Source of the DNA: Anaerovoracaceae bacterium
GTDB lineage: Bacteria > Bacillota > Clostridia > Peptostreptococcales > Anaerovoracaceae
Assembly: GCA_029983755.1 (NCBI GenBank)
Contig: JASBYX010000014.1
Location: 1-34,885, forward strand
Direction of reading: 5' to 3'
Length of the DNA: 34,885 nt
Of this stretch, positions 7,341 to 16,736 are shown piece by piece. A program made the translations under genes and the position numbers. The notes beneath the pieces are model-generated. The model saw only the letters and a list, made by a program, of their open reading frames with translations, was not told the DNA's origin and ran no database searches. Numbering within the stretch: the first letter of the stretch is position 1; each line of letters begins with the position of its first letter.

Positions 7341-10300
7341 ATGAAAGGACATCAAAGGAGAGTAACCAAACAACTATTATGTCTGTTGATTTCCTTCATG
7401 GTGGTGATTAATTTCGTACCACTATCCCTGGCGGAAACTACAGATAACAATTCCACAGCTTCAGGAGAGTCAACGGAAAAATCTGAAGGCGCTGCAAGAA
7501 GTGAAAAAGAAAATGGCTCAGAATCTGAAAAAGATTTGAAAAAGGGCAACCAGGATACACCAATTGGTAACGATTGGGTTCTTGGAGATTTTATATACGA
7601 TAAGAATAAAGTAATAGGGTTCAGCCAGTCCGGTCTTGAAAAGGTAAAGACACAGAAAGACTTAACTTTGCCCCATATTAATCCGGAAGACGGAACCAAA
7701 ATAGATACGGTCGGAATAAATCAGGATGATAGCACCTCATTCAGAGGGAAAGGACTAAATTCTGTATCTGACTTTAACGGAAATATATTTAGAATTGAAG
7801 GGGAAGGTTCCAATTGGACCTCCGGAGAAAGAACCAAAGGAGCGTTCGCAAATAATGCCATTACAAATGTAAAGCTTGATAATGTCAACCACATAGGTTC
7901 ATACGCCTTTAAGGAGAATCAATTATCCAAGCTGCATTTACCAAATGTAGTGTCTTTAGGTTCCCATACCTTCCAAGACAACAAAATATCCAAGATCGAG
8001 GAAATGGATCTACCTAAAGTTCAAACAATGGATGATCTTACATTTTCAGGTAACGGTTTGACGAAAGTAGTTGCCCCTGCCCTTACAAAGATAAGGACGG
8101 CAACGTTTTATGATAACAAAATCAGCGAAGTAAAGTTTGATAAGCTTGAAACTGTCGGATCAACAGCTTTTAGAAACAATAAGCTGAAAGAGATTACACC
8201 AACAAATTTCCCGGCCCTCAAATACTTGGAATCAAAGTCATTTGCAGACAACGAAATTGCCGTTGCTGACCTCCCAAATGTTGTAGTACTTGAGGATGCT
8301 TTTTCCGGAAATTCCGGTAGCAATGTCAACATAAAAATTAAGGACAACTTCCAGAAGTTAGAGGTTTTGGGAGAAGGTGCCCTGTATAACAAGGGAATCA
8401 CCGAGCTGACTATTCCAAATCTTAGAGAAAACGGAGCAGGAGCTCTTGCTAAAAATCCGGGAGTTTCAGAGGACAAATACGATGGAATGTATACGGGCAA
8501 GGTTATAATCTGGACAACAAATAATAGTGTTCCAACAAAGGAGAACTACCTCATAAATCCCGACAAAAGCGAAACGACAACAAGCGATTACGACGAAAAG
8601 GATTTCACATGGGACAAAAATGATCCCGGCAGGGTAACAGGGTTTTCTGCAAAAGGTGTTTCTAAATTCAACAAAAGACTAAAGGATGACGATGGGGCTG
8701 TGGTTCTCCCGGACAAGGTTACTGTCGTGGGCAAGTCTGCCTTCCAGGGAATGGGTATAACAGCCGTATCTGGCAAGAATGTAGAAGTAATCGAAGGTAG
8801 AGCATTCCTCGGAAATAAAATCGCCGATGTAAATAGCAGCTTTCCCAAACTCAGGGAAATTAAGGGAAAGTATGCCTTCGGTGGCAACAATCTTACTAAC
8901 GTAAACATACCTACTCTTGAAGAAGTTTCAGATGGAGCATTTATAGACAACAAAATCACAGAGGTAACCCTGGATAAAGCAAAAAATATTGGGAATTCTG
9001 CCTTCGCACGGAATAAAATCGAAAAAGTTGTTATTCCGGTGGCAGAAACCGTAGGAGATCTATCCTTTGGAGGAGATCCGGATTATGGACAGAAAGGTTC
9101 ACCTGTATCTTCAATAACCGCACCAATGCTAAAGAAAATCGGCAAGGGGGCATTCATGGATCATAAGCTCAAGGAACTTGATCTGCCGAATATTGAAGAG
9201 ATAGGTCTCGCAGCCTTTTCCAATCCTAACAAAAACAGTGCATATGGAGGAATGAGAAGGGATTACCCCGACAGAAACCTTACAGGATTTAGCGACAGGC
9301 CACTGGAAAGGGTTAAACTCCCCAAAGTAAGAGTTATTGAAGATCTTGCATTTGCAGGAAACAAAATAAAAGATGCAAACATTCAATCAGCGGAGGTTAT
9401 CAAGAGAAGAGCCTTTGAAGGGAACGAGCTTAAAAATCTCGACTTGCCTAAGATCAAGGAGATCGGACCAAAAGTATTTAAAAATAACAGCATTGATGAA
9501 GTAAAGGCAAATAAAAACCTTGAAAAAATTGAAAACGACAGTTTTTTAAATAACAGGAACAAAAACAGTTCAAAGCAAGAAACAAAGATTCTCCTAAAAG
9601 GATATGAAAATCCAAATAACCTGAAAGACGGTACAGCAGATGGAGTAAGGCAGCATGTCATAAATCCAACCAAGGTTACCGTTAAATATCAGGATGAAGA
9701 GGGAAATGAGCTTCATAAGCCTTTAACAGAATATATTCTTGCAGAGAAGACCTACGATGCAATTTCAATGTTCGGATACAAGGTTGACAAGCAGACAAAG
9801 ACAGTTAAAGATAACAGAAAAGAAAACACCGTCACATTTGTGTACAAAAAGAGACCTGATGCTAAGAACACTAAGGGCATAGAAATCCGTCAGGAAAATG
9901 AAAACAATACGGATAAGGCAAAAGTCCGATATCACATCGGCGAAAAAATGCATACCCATGCATATTTTGACTTAACGGGAATAGAAACTTCCTACTCCAA
10001 AGGAGTTATCAAGATTTATTATGATAACAGATATATCGAAGATGAGAGTGTAAAGGTAACGGAGCAGGGATCAACAAAAATTAAAAAATGGAAGGCACAT
10101 AACGGAGTAATAGATATTGAACTTGGAAATATCTCAGGCGGGTACCAGCTGGACTTCCCAATCGAATGGAAATTCAAGAAATTCGTAACCCCGGATGAAA
10201 CCAAGATGGAAGTAAACATCCAATTTGAAAATGATGGCGAAGTTCTATCCACAGCTAAACCGATATATCTTCAGGGCTACTACAAGAAGCCGGGATTCAC

Positions 10301-13300
10301 AAAGTTAAGCCCTCTCAACCTCCCGGGGTATGATTACAAGAATATGTCAAGCTCATCAAACGGAGTAAGATACATGGGCAAGCTGGATAAGTATGTTACA
10401 CCTGAAAACACGTACGAGTACAAAATTACAAGTGCGGCTCCTGTTGCTTACAACTTCACCCCTACAGGACTTGAAAGAAACATAAGCAAAGTCGTTGTAA
10501 CAGATACTTTGCCAACCTATACGGCAGTTAGAGAAGATGGCACAACAGAAACGAGAACAGCAGTATTTGACGAAAAGCTAAACCCATCATGGACTTTAAG
10601 CGGCGACGGCAAAACCCTCGTGCAGAGCAAGTCTTTTGAGGGAACACCGTACATATACAGCAAAATAGATACCTTGTATCTGTCCTTTCCTGATCTTAAG
10701 GCGGGAACTAACGTAATAAACAACGCAACCATAACCATGACCCCTGAAAATATGGGGAACAAAGAAAGAGAGATGATAGGAGAAGACGATCTGTCCATCT
10801 ACACATCAGAGTATCAGAATGTGGTCTATGACGGCGACCCGAGATTTTCCAAGGAAGTTGCAGGCCTAAGGTACTCCCAGGGGTCAAGTTTGGCCTTCTT
10901 TTATGACAAAAAGGAAGACAAAAATAAGGTGATATCTTATGTTTTGAGGGCATCTTCCATGGCCGCCAAAAGCGACCTTGTTGACTTGACGCTAACGGAC
11001 TATAAGCTTGACAAAAGACTTTATTATTACGGCATTTCTTTCCCATACGAGGGTCATACAGCCGGAAATGTTAACCTTCAAGTTGTGGCATACAGAATGA
11101 CAGGAGACAAAATGAATCCTGCCAAGGATGAAAAGCTCTACGATAAGAATGTCAAAGCCGGCAAGGACAACAAAATAGTGTTCTCGCAAAACGTTGCGAA
11201 GGATATCGACTACGTGCATATCATTTTCCCAAATAAACACAAGCTGCACAGCGCTGTGGAAATTAGGATAGACACAAAACTCAGAAACCCTGAGGCAGAA
11301 GCATATTCGAAAAATGGAAACAACATTTTTAAAAACCATGCTGTAATGGCAGGAAATCTCTACCAAAAGGGAACAGAGAATCCAGGAGCCAAGAGAACAG
11401 ATCCTATACTGAATGAAAAAGGCGTTGCCATAAGCAATTATTCCGATGAATGGGATAATATCTCAGGAAACTACCTATGGGGAGAAAAAGCCGAGATTCA
11501 GGTGAGGGATTATAACGAAGAAGTTGGATTTAAGAAAACACAATCATATCCAACAGACAAATCTGTGACGCCGGGAACAACAGGTAGCTATAATCTTGCT
11601 CTAGTTCCAAGGATATATTCAAACAACGGAGACCCATACTATAACAATGTGATCCTCAACTCAGAACTTAGAAACTTTGAGCTTGTGGACTTGATGCCGA
11701 GGGGCGTAGAGCCTACGAAGATTACACTTAATCCGAAGTTTGAACAGAGCGGAGGTTCCTACAAACTGATAGAAAACTACGAGAACACAGGGAGACTGGG
11801 CATCCTGTTCAAAACAGAGTCACTAAAGCCCGGAGTCACAGATATCGCTAAAATTGGCTCACAAGTTTCAATCGGCGCACCTGAAGGTTTTATCGAAAAT
11901 GAAGCATTTGTAACCTTCGAAAAATCTGACAACAAGCTTAAACTTTTCGGAACGAAGGCTTCTCCACCTAATGATAAGAGCGGTAGAACCTGGTTGAAGG
12001 CAAAACGGGATATTCGAATTATAAAAGCTAGAGAAATGGCTGCCCGTCAATACATCAGGAAGGACGGTGATCTGAAGTGGACTGAGACAGGAATTCTAAC
12101 AGAATCGGAAGCTCCATTTGAATACAAACTCGCCCTATACAACAACTTATCAGAGAAGAGAACCAACACATCTTTGGTTACACTTTTCCCGTATGTGGGA
12201 GACATCAGCATCCAAGAGGCAAACATAGGCACAGATGATAGGCCGGCCCGAGACTCTCAATTCGAAAACACCTTCAATATGGATAAGAAAGTGAAGTTGA
12301 TGGACGAAAACGGCAAGGATGTAACCGACAAATATGTTATCAGCTATTGGAACAGCAACAAAACAATTGACTATCAAGGCAAATCGGCGGATGATATCTT
12401 TAAAACCATGACATGGTCAGATCATCCGGCTAAAAACACTCGTGGGCTAAAGATAACAGCCAAAGAAGGTGTGTCAATAAATCCCAATGGAGCTTTAGAG
12501 GCGATAATTCCAATGAAAGCTCCTAAAAATGATGACACAAACGATTATAAATTGACCGGCAAAAAAGCTTGGAACAGCTTCGTAAGAGACGATGATCAGA
12601 CTATAAGATTTGTTGAGCCGAACAAGGTTTACAACGAAATGATCGAACCTGTTGGAAGCATTGAATTTACTAAGTTTGGCAAAATCGGAATGAAATCCGA
12701 AAAAATCGAACCACTTGAAGGAGCTGAGTTTGAACTTGTAAAGATTGCCAAGGGAGATAATGGTGAAGTCCAGGAGACTCAAGTTGCAAAGGCAGTATCA
12801 GACGAAAAAGGCAAAGTGAAGTTTAAGGATATCAAAATCCTAAGTAACTACGAGATCAGAGAGCTCGAAACGGACAACATAAAGGCAAGAAAGACTCCTG
12901 GAAAGTATGAGAAGTCGGCAAACAGTTATAAGCTCACTTATGGTGATTTTAAAAATTGGCACAAGGACAGGAAGAACTACGATATAAAAATCACTGACAA
13001 AAAGGCACAGGAAGTATTCCTAAACGTTCAGCCGATCTACGGCAACTTCAAAATGGAAAAAGTCAATAGTAAAGGCAAAAACATGCCTAAGATGCACTTT
13101 ATGATTGAGGGTCTAAGTGAAACCAACAAGGATGTAAAAATCGACAGATACACCGACGAAAATGGTGTGATCGAGGTTAGAGATCTGATAGAAGGTAAAT
13201 ATAAATTGTCAGAACTTTCGGTTGCCGCAGGTACCAAGGTAGATTCAGGAACTTCCTATGTTCCAATCAAACCGATAGAATTTACAATCGATAAGGAACA

Positions 13301-14033
13301 CAGAGACATCAGGTTCACAGGTGACAAAAAGATCGTAAACGATAAGATTCAACTTCTTGTGAATAAGGTAGCAGTCAAAGCTGTTTCAGATATACCGACA
13401 AAGGACGAGCTGAAAGACTTCACCGATGTGGATAAGGAAAAACTCCAAGGATTTAAATTTAAAATAACAGAAGTGAAGAATCCGGAAAACTATATAGAAA
13501 CTGCCGAGACCGGCAAAGGAGGGTATGTCCTGGTAAAAGGGCTGAAACCTGACACCCTGTATGAGATAGAGGAGGTTACCAAAAATGATCCAAACTACAA
13601 GCACAACGGAACAAAATACCGATTTAAGGTAACTGATGACACAAGGCTTGTAAATGAAAAGGGTGAAAGATTCATTCAGCCAGTTATCAACTTTGCAAAT
13701 GCTCCCGGAGAACCACCGGTTACTCCACCGAGCAACCCACCGGAGAAACCACCGGTTACTCCACCAAGCAACCCACCGGAGAAACCACCGGTTACTCCAC
13801 CAAACAACCCACCGGAGAAACCACCGGTTACTCCACCGAACAATCCACCGGAGAAACCACCGGTTACTCCACCAAGCAATCCACCGGAGAAACCACCGGT
13901 TACTCCACCGAGCAATCCACCGGAGAAACCGGAAACGGGTGATAGGAATAATCTCGGGTTGTTTATGGGATTAGCAACCGTATCGGTTGTAACCCTAGGC
14001 TTAGCTATTTTGCGAAGACGAAAAAACAAATAA
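7341..14033 (+). CDS. Giant sortase-anchored BspA-like leucine-rich repeat adhesin
   Basis: A 2230-residue secreted, wall-anchored protein. A signal peptide spans residues 1-31 (cleavage after LSLA), followed by a low-complexity Ser/Glu/Lys linker. Residues about 90-760 form two arrays of LRR_5/BspA-type repeats with the recurring pattern F..N.I..V..P.L..IG..AF. A MucBP-like domain lies near 779-838 (VTVKYQDEEGNEL to VTFVYKKRP). A long beta-rich region follows with one DUF11-like segment (VVVTDTLPTY). Three SpaA/Cna-B-like domains start near 1772, 1900 and 2003, each with the paired patterns EF.K or F.MEK and Y.I.E/Y.LSE that suggest intramolecular isopeptide bonds. Six Pro-rich 12-residue repeats (2125-2196), a KPETG sorting motif (2196-2200), a hydrophobic span and the RRRKNK tail complete it. 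The ATG at 7341 is chosen over an upstream TTG because of AAAGGAGG. It is likely a host-binding adhesin, but the ligand is unknown. Confidence 0.9.
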   Translation: MKGHQRRVTKQLLCLLISFMVVINFVPLSLAETTDNNSTASGESTEKSEGAARSEKENGSESEKDLKKGNQDTPIGNDWVLGDFIYDKNKVIGFSQSGLEKVKTQKDLTLPHINPEDGTKIDTVGINQDDSTSFRGKGLNSVSDFNGNIFRIEGEGSNWTSGERTKGAFANNAITNVKLDNVNHIGSYAFKENQLSKLHLPNVVSLGSHTFQDNKISKIEEMDLPKVQTMDDLTFSGNGLTKVVAPALTKIRTATFYDNKISEVKFDKLETVGSTAFRNNKLKEITPTNFPALKYLESKSFADNEIAVADLPNVVVLEDAFSGNSGSNVNIKIKDNFQKLEVLGEGALYNKGITELTIPNLRENGAGALAKNPGVSEDKYDGMYTGKVIIWTTNNSVPTKENYLINPDKSETTTSDYDEKDFTWDKNDPGRVTGFSAKGVSKFNKRLKDDDGAVVLPDKVTVVGKSAFQGMGITAVSGKNVEVIEGRAFLGNKIADVNSSFPKLREIKGKYAFGGNNLTNVNIPTLEEVSDGAFIDNKITEVTLDKAKNIGNSAFARNKIEKVVIPVAETVGDLSFGGDPDYGQKGSPVSSITAPMLKKIGKGAFMDHKLKELDLPNIEEIGLAAFSNPNKNSAYGGMRRDYPDRNLTGFSDRPLERVKLPKVRVIEDLAFAGNKIKDANIQSAEVIKRRAFEGNELKNLDLPKIKEIGPKVFKNNSIDEVKANKNLEKIENDSFLNNRNKNSSKQETKILLKGYENPNNLKDGTADGVRQHVINPTKVTVKYQDEEGNELHKPLTEYILAEKTYDAISMFGYKVDKQTKTVKDNRKENTVTFVYKKRPDAKNTKGIEIRQENENNTDKAKVRYHIGEKMHTHAYFDLTGIETSYSKGVIKIYYDNRYIEDESVKVTEQGSTKIKKWKAHNGVIDIELGNISGGYQLDFPIEWKFKKFVTPDETKMEVNIQFENDGEVLSTAKPIYLQGYYKKPGFTKLSPLNLPGYDYKNMSSSSNGVRYMGKLDKYVTPENTYEYKITSAAPVAYNFTPTGLERNISKVVVTDTLPTYTAVREDGTTETRTAVFDEKLNPSWTLSGDGKTLVQSKSFEGTPYIYSKIDTLYLSFPDLKAGTNVINNATITMTPENMGNKEREMIGEDDLSIYTSEYQNVVYDGDPRFSKEVAGLRYSQGSSLAFFYDKKEDKNKVISYVLRASSMAAKSDLVDLTLTDYKLDKRLYYYGISFPYEGHTAGNVNLQVVAYRMTGDKMNPAKDEKLYDKNVKAGKDNKIVFSQNVAKDIDYVHIIFPNKHKLHSAVEIRIDTKLRNPEAEAYSKNGNNIFKNHAVMAGNLYQKGTENPGAKRTDPILNEKGVAISNYSDEWDNISGNYLWGEKAEIQVRDYNEEVGFKKTQSYPTDKSVTPGTTGSYNLALVPRIYSNNGDPYYNNVILNSELRNFELVDLMPRGVEPTKITLNPKFEQSGGSYKLIENYENTGRLGILFKTESLKPGVTDIAKIGSQVSIGAPEGFIENEAFVTFEKSDNKLKLFGTKASPPNDKSGRTWLKAKRDIRIIKAREMAARQYIRKDGDLKWTETGILTESEAPFEYKLALYNNLSEKRTNTSLVTLFPYVGDISIQEANIGTDDRPARDSQFENTFNMDKKVKLMDENGKDVTDKYVISYWNSNKTIDYQGKSADDIFKTMTWSDHPAKNTRGLKITAKEGVSINPNGALEAIIPMKAPKNDDTNDYKLTGKKAWNSFVRDDDQTIRFVEPNKVYNEMIEPVGSIEFTKFGKIGMKSEKIEPLEGAEFELVKIAKGDNGEVQETQVAKAVSDEKGKVKFKDIKILSNYEIRELETDNIKARKTPGKYEKSANSYKLTYGDFKNWHKDRKNYDIKITDKKAQEVFLNVQPIYGNFKMEKVNSKGKNMPKMHFMIEGLSETNKDVKIDRYTDENGVIEVRDLIEGKYKLSELSVAAGTKVDSGTSYVPIKPIEFTIDKEHRDIRFTGDKKIVNDKIQLLVNKVAVKAVSDIPTKDELKDFTDVDKEKLQGFKFKITEVKNPENYIETAETGKGGYVLVKGLKPDTLYEIEEVTKNDPNYKHNGTKYRFKVTDDTRLVNEKGERFIQPVINFANAPGEPPVTPPSNPPEKPPVTPPSNPPEKPPVTPPNNPPEKPPVTPPNNPPEKPPVTPPSNPPEKPPVTPPSNPPEKPETGDRNNLGLFMGLATVSVVTLGLAILRRRKNK
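13713..13928 (+). repeat. Six 36-base tandem repeats encoding the proline-rich wall-spanning stalk
   Basis: Six in-frame units of 36 bases, each encoding PPVTPP(S/N)NPPEK, run without a gap up to the KPETG motif. Unit differences are single synonymous or Ser/Asn changes, so copy number may vary between strains. Such Pro-rich stalks typically span the cell wall next to the sortase signal. Confidence 0.95.
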
Positions 14034-14042
14034 ATTAATTTA

Positions 14043-14070
14043 AGGGATGGCCAAAGGTCATCCCTCTTTT
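14043..14070 (+). terminator. Intrinsic terminator after the adhesin gene
   Basis: Stem AGGGATGGCC (14043-14052) pairs with GGTCATCCCT (14056-14065) through one G-U pair, with loop AAA, followed by CTTTT. It starts ten bases after the adhesin stop codon and makes that gene an independent transcription unit. Confidence 0.85.
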
Positions 14071-14085
14071 AATGGTATTCTTAAC

Positions 14086-14115
14086 TTGATTAGCTTTTAC
14101 AAAATATAGTATAAT
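14086..14115 (+). promoter_or_regulatory. Promoter of the lipoprotein trio
   Basis: TTGATT (14086-14091), 18 bases, then a perfect TATAAT (14110-14115). It lies between the adhesin terminator and the first lipoprotein gene and would give a leader of about 30 bases. Confidence 0.65.
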
Positions 14116-14153
14116 CATAATGTGAACCGAAGTACTGAATGCGGAGGTAAAAT

Positions 14154-14819
14154 ATGAAGAATCCCAGAGCCGGGAAAGCTGCTATTTTGGTGATAACGGC
14201 GCTTACTATAATGATGGCCTTTGTAGGCTGCGGTGAGAATTCAGGGAAAAAAGATTCCCCAGCTGATGCAACCAAGTCGGTTGGCACTGTTTCTCAAGGG
14301 GAGCCCAATCAGGACGTGGAAACTGCTTACGACATGATCAATCAGAATGTGGTATTTGGAAACCTAAAGGTTGGAGATGACAAATACGATTTTGACATAG
14401 TTGTGGAGATGGAAACCTTCAACAAAGAAGGAAAATCAGAAGTGAAGGAGCTTTACCGTATTCTTGCAAAAACTTTGAGAACTGAGACAAAAGACGGAAA
14501 AGCGTACAAGATAACTGTCGGGCTTGACTATAACACTTGGAGTGGACAGATGTTACTTCCGGACGCTGTTGTATATTTTTCTCCTTCCCCATCACTTGTG
14601 GGTCCTAACGTAGAGGGCATAGGCCAGGTTATGGATTTTTTAGATTCTGATCTTGCGATGAACCGTGCCACGAGAGTTGTACGTCTTGCTTTTCTTGATC
14701 GTAGCGGGTACAGCGTAGAAGAAAGTGAGAAGATGGACAAAGAGGATGAGGGGCATGATGGAAAGGCAATCGCCTATATACGATTTAAGCCTGTTCCAAA
14801 GGATAATAAGGCTCAGTAG
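14154..14819 (+). CDS. Predicted lipoprotein of unknown function (first of three)
   Basis: A 221-residue protein with a lipoprotein signal peptide: positive N-terminus, hydrophobic core, and lipobox FVGC with the lipidated Cys at 26. A short Asp/Ser-rich linker follows. The mature part has no recognised family. Its C-terminal segment (ATRVVRLAF, then DGKAIAYIRFKPV) resembles the C-terminal segment of the third lipoprotein downstream. It starts behind GGAGG (14143-14147) and a good promoter, and the next gene follows 18 bases after its stop, so the three lipoproteins probably form one operon. It is likely anchored on the outer face of the membrane; its role is unknown. Confidence 0.8.
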   Translation: MKNPRAGKAAILVITALTIMMAFVGCGENSGKKDSPADATKSVGTVSQGEPNQDVETAYDMINQNVVFGNLKVGDDKYDFDIVVEMETFNKEGKSEVKELYRILAKTLRTETKDGKAYKITVGLDYNTWSGQMLLPDAVVYFSPSPSLVGPNVEGIGQVMDFLDSDLAMNRATRVVRLAFLDRSGYSVEESEKMDKEDEGHDGKAIAYIRFKPVPKDNKAQ

Positions 14820-14837
14820 CAGGATGGAGATGTTGAT

Positions 14838-16067
14838 ATGAGAACTGTGAAAAATAGAACCAAATATTTTTTCCTTTTGGCCATCTTGCTCATGAGCCTA
14901 CTTGTTTTGTACGGATGTGGGGAAAAGAAAGCATCTAAAGAAGAACATTTGTCCGGAATTAAATTCAACGAAGATGAGGTTGTGGATGTTGCTAATAATC
15001 CTCCAAAGGAGAAAACCCTCAATACTCAAGAACGCCTTGGCTACATCGGGATCAGGGGGATTTTGACCTTGAAGCCCGGCCAATACAACTATAGATTTAT
15101 CAAAGAAGAAGTCGTTGTCAGAGACAAAAATGGAGAGGATAAGACCAAGGAAGAAGATTTGTTTTCCATCGGTTTTAATGGGACAAATATTGGAGACAAC
15201 TCATTTGATACCAAGAATATTACCATGGCGTTCAATACTCAAGAGAGAAAAGGAGAACTTAAGGCTCTTGGGGGAAATACACATTTTAAGCTTTCTGATC
15301 TCATAGGTAAAGAACCTGTTAAGGGTGCCCAGTATACAGTTTATGCAAGTGTGGACGAGGGCAAGGTGCTTTTAAACGACCCTAAGAGGATCATGGAGGT
15401 GAAGGTGAACGAAACCAGGGAAGATGGGAGTACCAAAGATTATCTCATTTACTTGAAACTGGTTGTGACCAAAAGGAATGACTTAAATCATGGGCAGGTC
15501 CCGGCAACGGATGATCCTAAGGAATCCCAAGAGAGCATTTCCGACGGACATAGCGTTGCTACCCTAGAGCAAGAGGTGTTGTCTGACCTTGAATACAGAG
15601 CCATAGATCCTTTCTCTGCTATGTTTGACAAGCAGTCAGTTAAGGTTAGAGAAAATGGCCTCAAGGTCAAATTCAGCTATGAAGTTTTAGAAAAGCCCAA
15701 GGCAGCTGACGGCAAAACTGTTTCTCCAAGTTCATCCACAAGAATTCTAGGAGACGGATCTTTTGATGCTGTGAATATTGATGGGAACAAGGTTAACCAA
15801 AAGTTACCAATAATGCACTGGATGAGGCATAGCAACAATCAGATAGGTGTTTATTTCCAAGGGCATCGATTTGTCATTCCCGATGAACTAAGGGTTAAAG
15901 ATCAGGGATACGGTGAAATTGAAGGAAACCCCGGAGAGCTGACAAAGGGCAGTCTGGATTTGACTTCCGGCAGGAATGTTCTCATTAATGAGGTGAAGAT
16001 AGATTGCCCTAATGAGAAAACTCAAAGGATCTACAGGATATATTTAAGTATTGAAGAGGGAGCGTAG
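14838..16067 (+). CDS. Predicted lipoprotein of unknown function with internal duplication (second of three)
   Basis: A 409-residue lipoprotein with hydrophobic leader and lipobox LYGC (lipidated Cys 27). The mature protein seems to hold two similar beta-rich halves, each ending in a related strand pair: KVNETREDGSTKDYLIYLK near residue 190 and KIDCPNEKTQRIYRIYLS near the C-terminus. A Ser/Glu-rich linker near 220-235 separates them. No catalytic motif is visible. The ribosome binding site is GGATGGAG just after the previous gene. The next lipoprotein starts at the base after its stop, which implies translational coupling. The function is not recognised. Confidence 0.8.
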   Translation: MRTVKNRTKYFFLLAILLMSLLVLYGCGEKKASKEEHLSGIKFNEDEVVDVANNPPKEKTLNTQERLGYIGIRGILTLKPGQYNYRFIKEEVVVRDKNGEDKTKEEDLFSIGFNGTNIGDNSFDTKNITMAFNTQERKGELKALGGNTHFKLSDLIGKEPVKGAQYTVYASVDEGKVLLNDPKRIMEVKVNETREDGSTKDYLIYLKLVVTKRNDLNHGQVPATDDPKESQESISDGHSVATLEQEVLSDLEYRAIDPFSAMFDKQSVKVRENGLKVKFSYEVLEKPKAADGKTVSPSSSTRILGDGSFDAVNIDGNKVNQKLPIMHWMRHSNNQIGVYFQGHRFVIPDELRVKDQGYGEIEGNPGELTKGSLDLTSGRNVLINEVKIDCPNEKTQRIYRIYLSIEEGA

Positions 16068-16691
16068 ATGAGCATGAGTAAAGTATTAACAAAACAATCT
16101 TCCCTCAGGAAAAACATTATATTTGCCATAGCACTTTTGCTTGTGGTTTCCACAGCTTTATACCTCACCTCCTGTGATCTTTATTCTCATTTCACTAAAG
16201 TTGAGGGTAAGGTGGGAAAGATTTATCCAAGGGAGATGACTGAGGAAGAACTGGAGATTTTCAATGCCATGGGTGCCAAGGGAGCAAGTGCAACTGTACA
16301 CATGACAGAAGGCTACCTTGATATTGATTTTCAGACTGAAGAAATCATGCCCGATGGTGGAAAGGGTAAAGTTAGGGATTTGAAACAACACTACAACCAA
16401 GTTGAGCATTCCCTTGATGACGGAATCATTTACTTCATTCAAGATACAGATCAAAATAAATTTACACTGTCAATGGGTGTTTCCGGCGAGGGAATCTTCA
16501 GAGATGACAACGTGGAAGACTTCCTAAGTAAAGAAGACAGCTGGGATGACATTACAGTAGAACCGATTAAAGCAGTTCTTGAGGCAAAAAAAGCTTCAAG
16601 GGTTGCCAAGGTAACCCTAAAGAAAGACGGAAAAATAACAAGACAGTTTTTTGTATTGATGAAGCCTGTAAAACCTAGAGAATGGCAGTAG
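16068..16691 (+). CDS. Predicted lipoprotein of unknown function (third of three)
   Basis: A 207-residue protein with a long basic N-terminus, a hydrophobic segment and lipobox LTSC (Cys 36). The C-terminal strand pair KVTLKKDGKITRQFFVLMK resembles the half-ends of the preceding lipoprotein and the end of the first one, so the three are probably diverged copies of one fold. The start directly abuts the previous stop, with GAGGGAG (16056-16062) five bases upstream. An in-frame ATG two codons later is possible. No known domain or enzymatic motif is seen. Confidence 0.78.
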   Translation: MSMSKVLTKQSSLRKNIIFAIALLLVVSTALYLTSCDLYSHFTKVEGKVGKIYPREMTEEELEIFNAMGAKGASATVHMTEGYLDIDFQTEEIMPDGGKGKVRDLKQHYNQVEHSLDDGIIYFIQDTDQNKFTLSMGVSGEGIFRDDNVEDFLSKEDSWDDITVEPIKAVLEAKKASRVAKVTLKKDGKITRQFFVLMKPVKPREWQ

Positions 16692-16697
16692 AAATTG

Positions 16698-16726
16698 TTG
16701 CAAATTGTATACATTAATGGTAAAAT
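16698..16726 (+). promoter_or_regulatory. Strong promoter placed directly on the tadA start codon
   Basis: TTGCAA (16698-16703), 17 bases, then TAAAAT (16721-16726) preceded by TGG (extended -10). Transcription would begin near 16732-16733, only about five bases before the tadA ATG at 16737, so the mRNA would be nearly leaderless. Confidence 0.6.
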
Positions 16727-16736
16727 CTAACGGTAT

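Noticed and set aside
13654..14029. Long open frames on both strands across the proline repeats
   Set aside because: They are produced by the 36-base periodicity of the repeat and give repetitive, unlikely proteins (RNHRLLHQ and GGVTGGFSGGL types). The in-frame adhesin explains the region.
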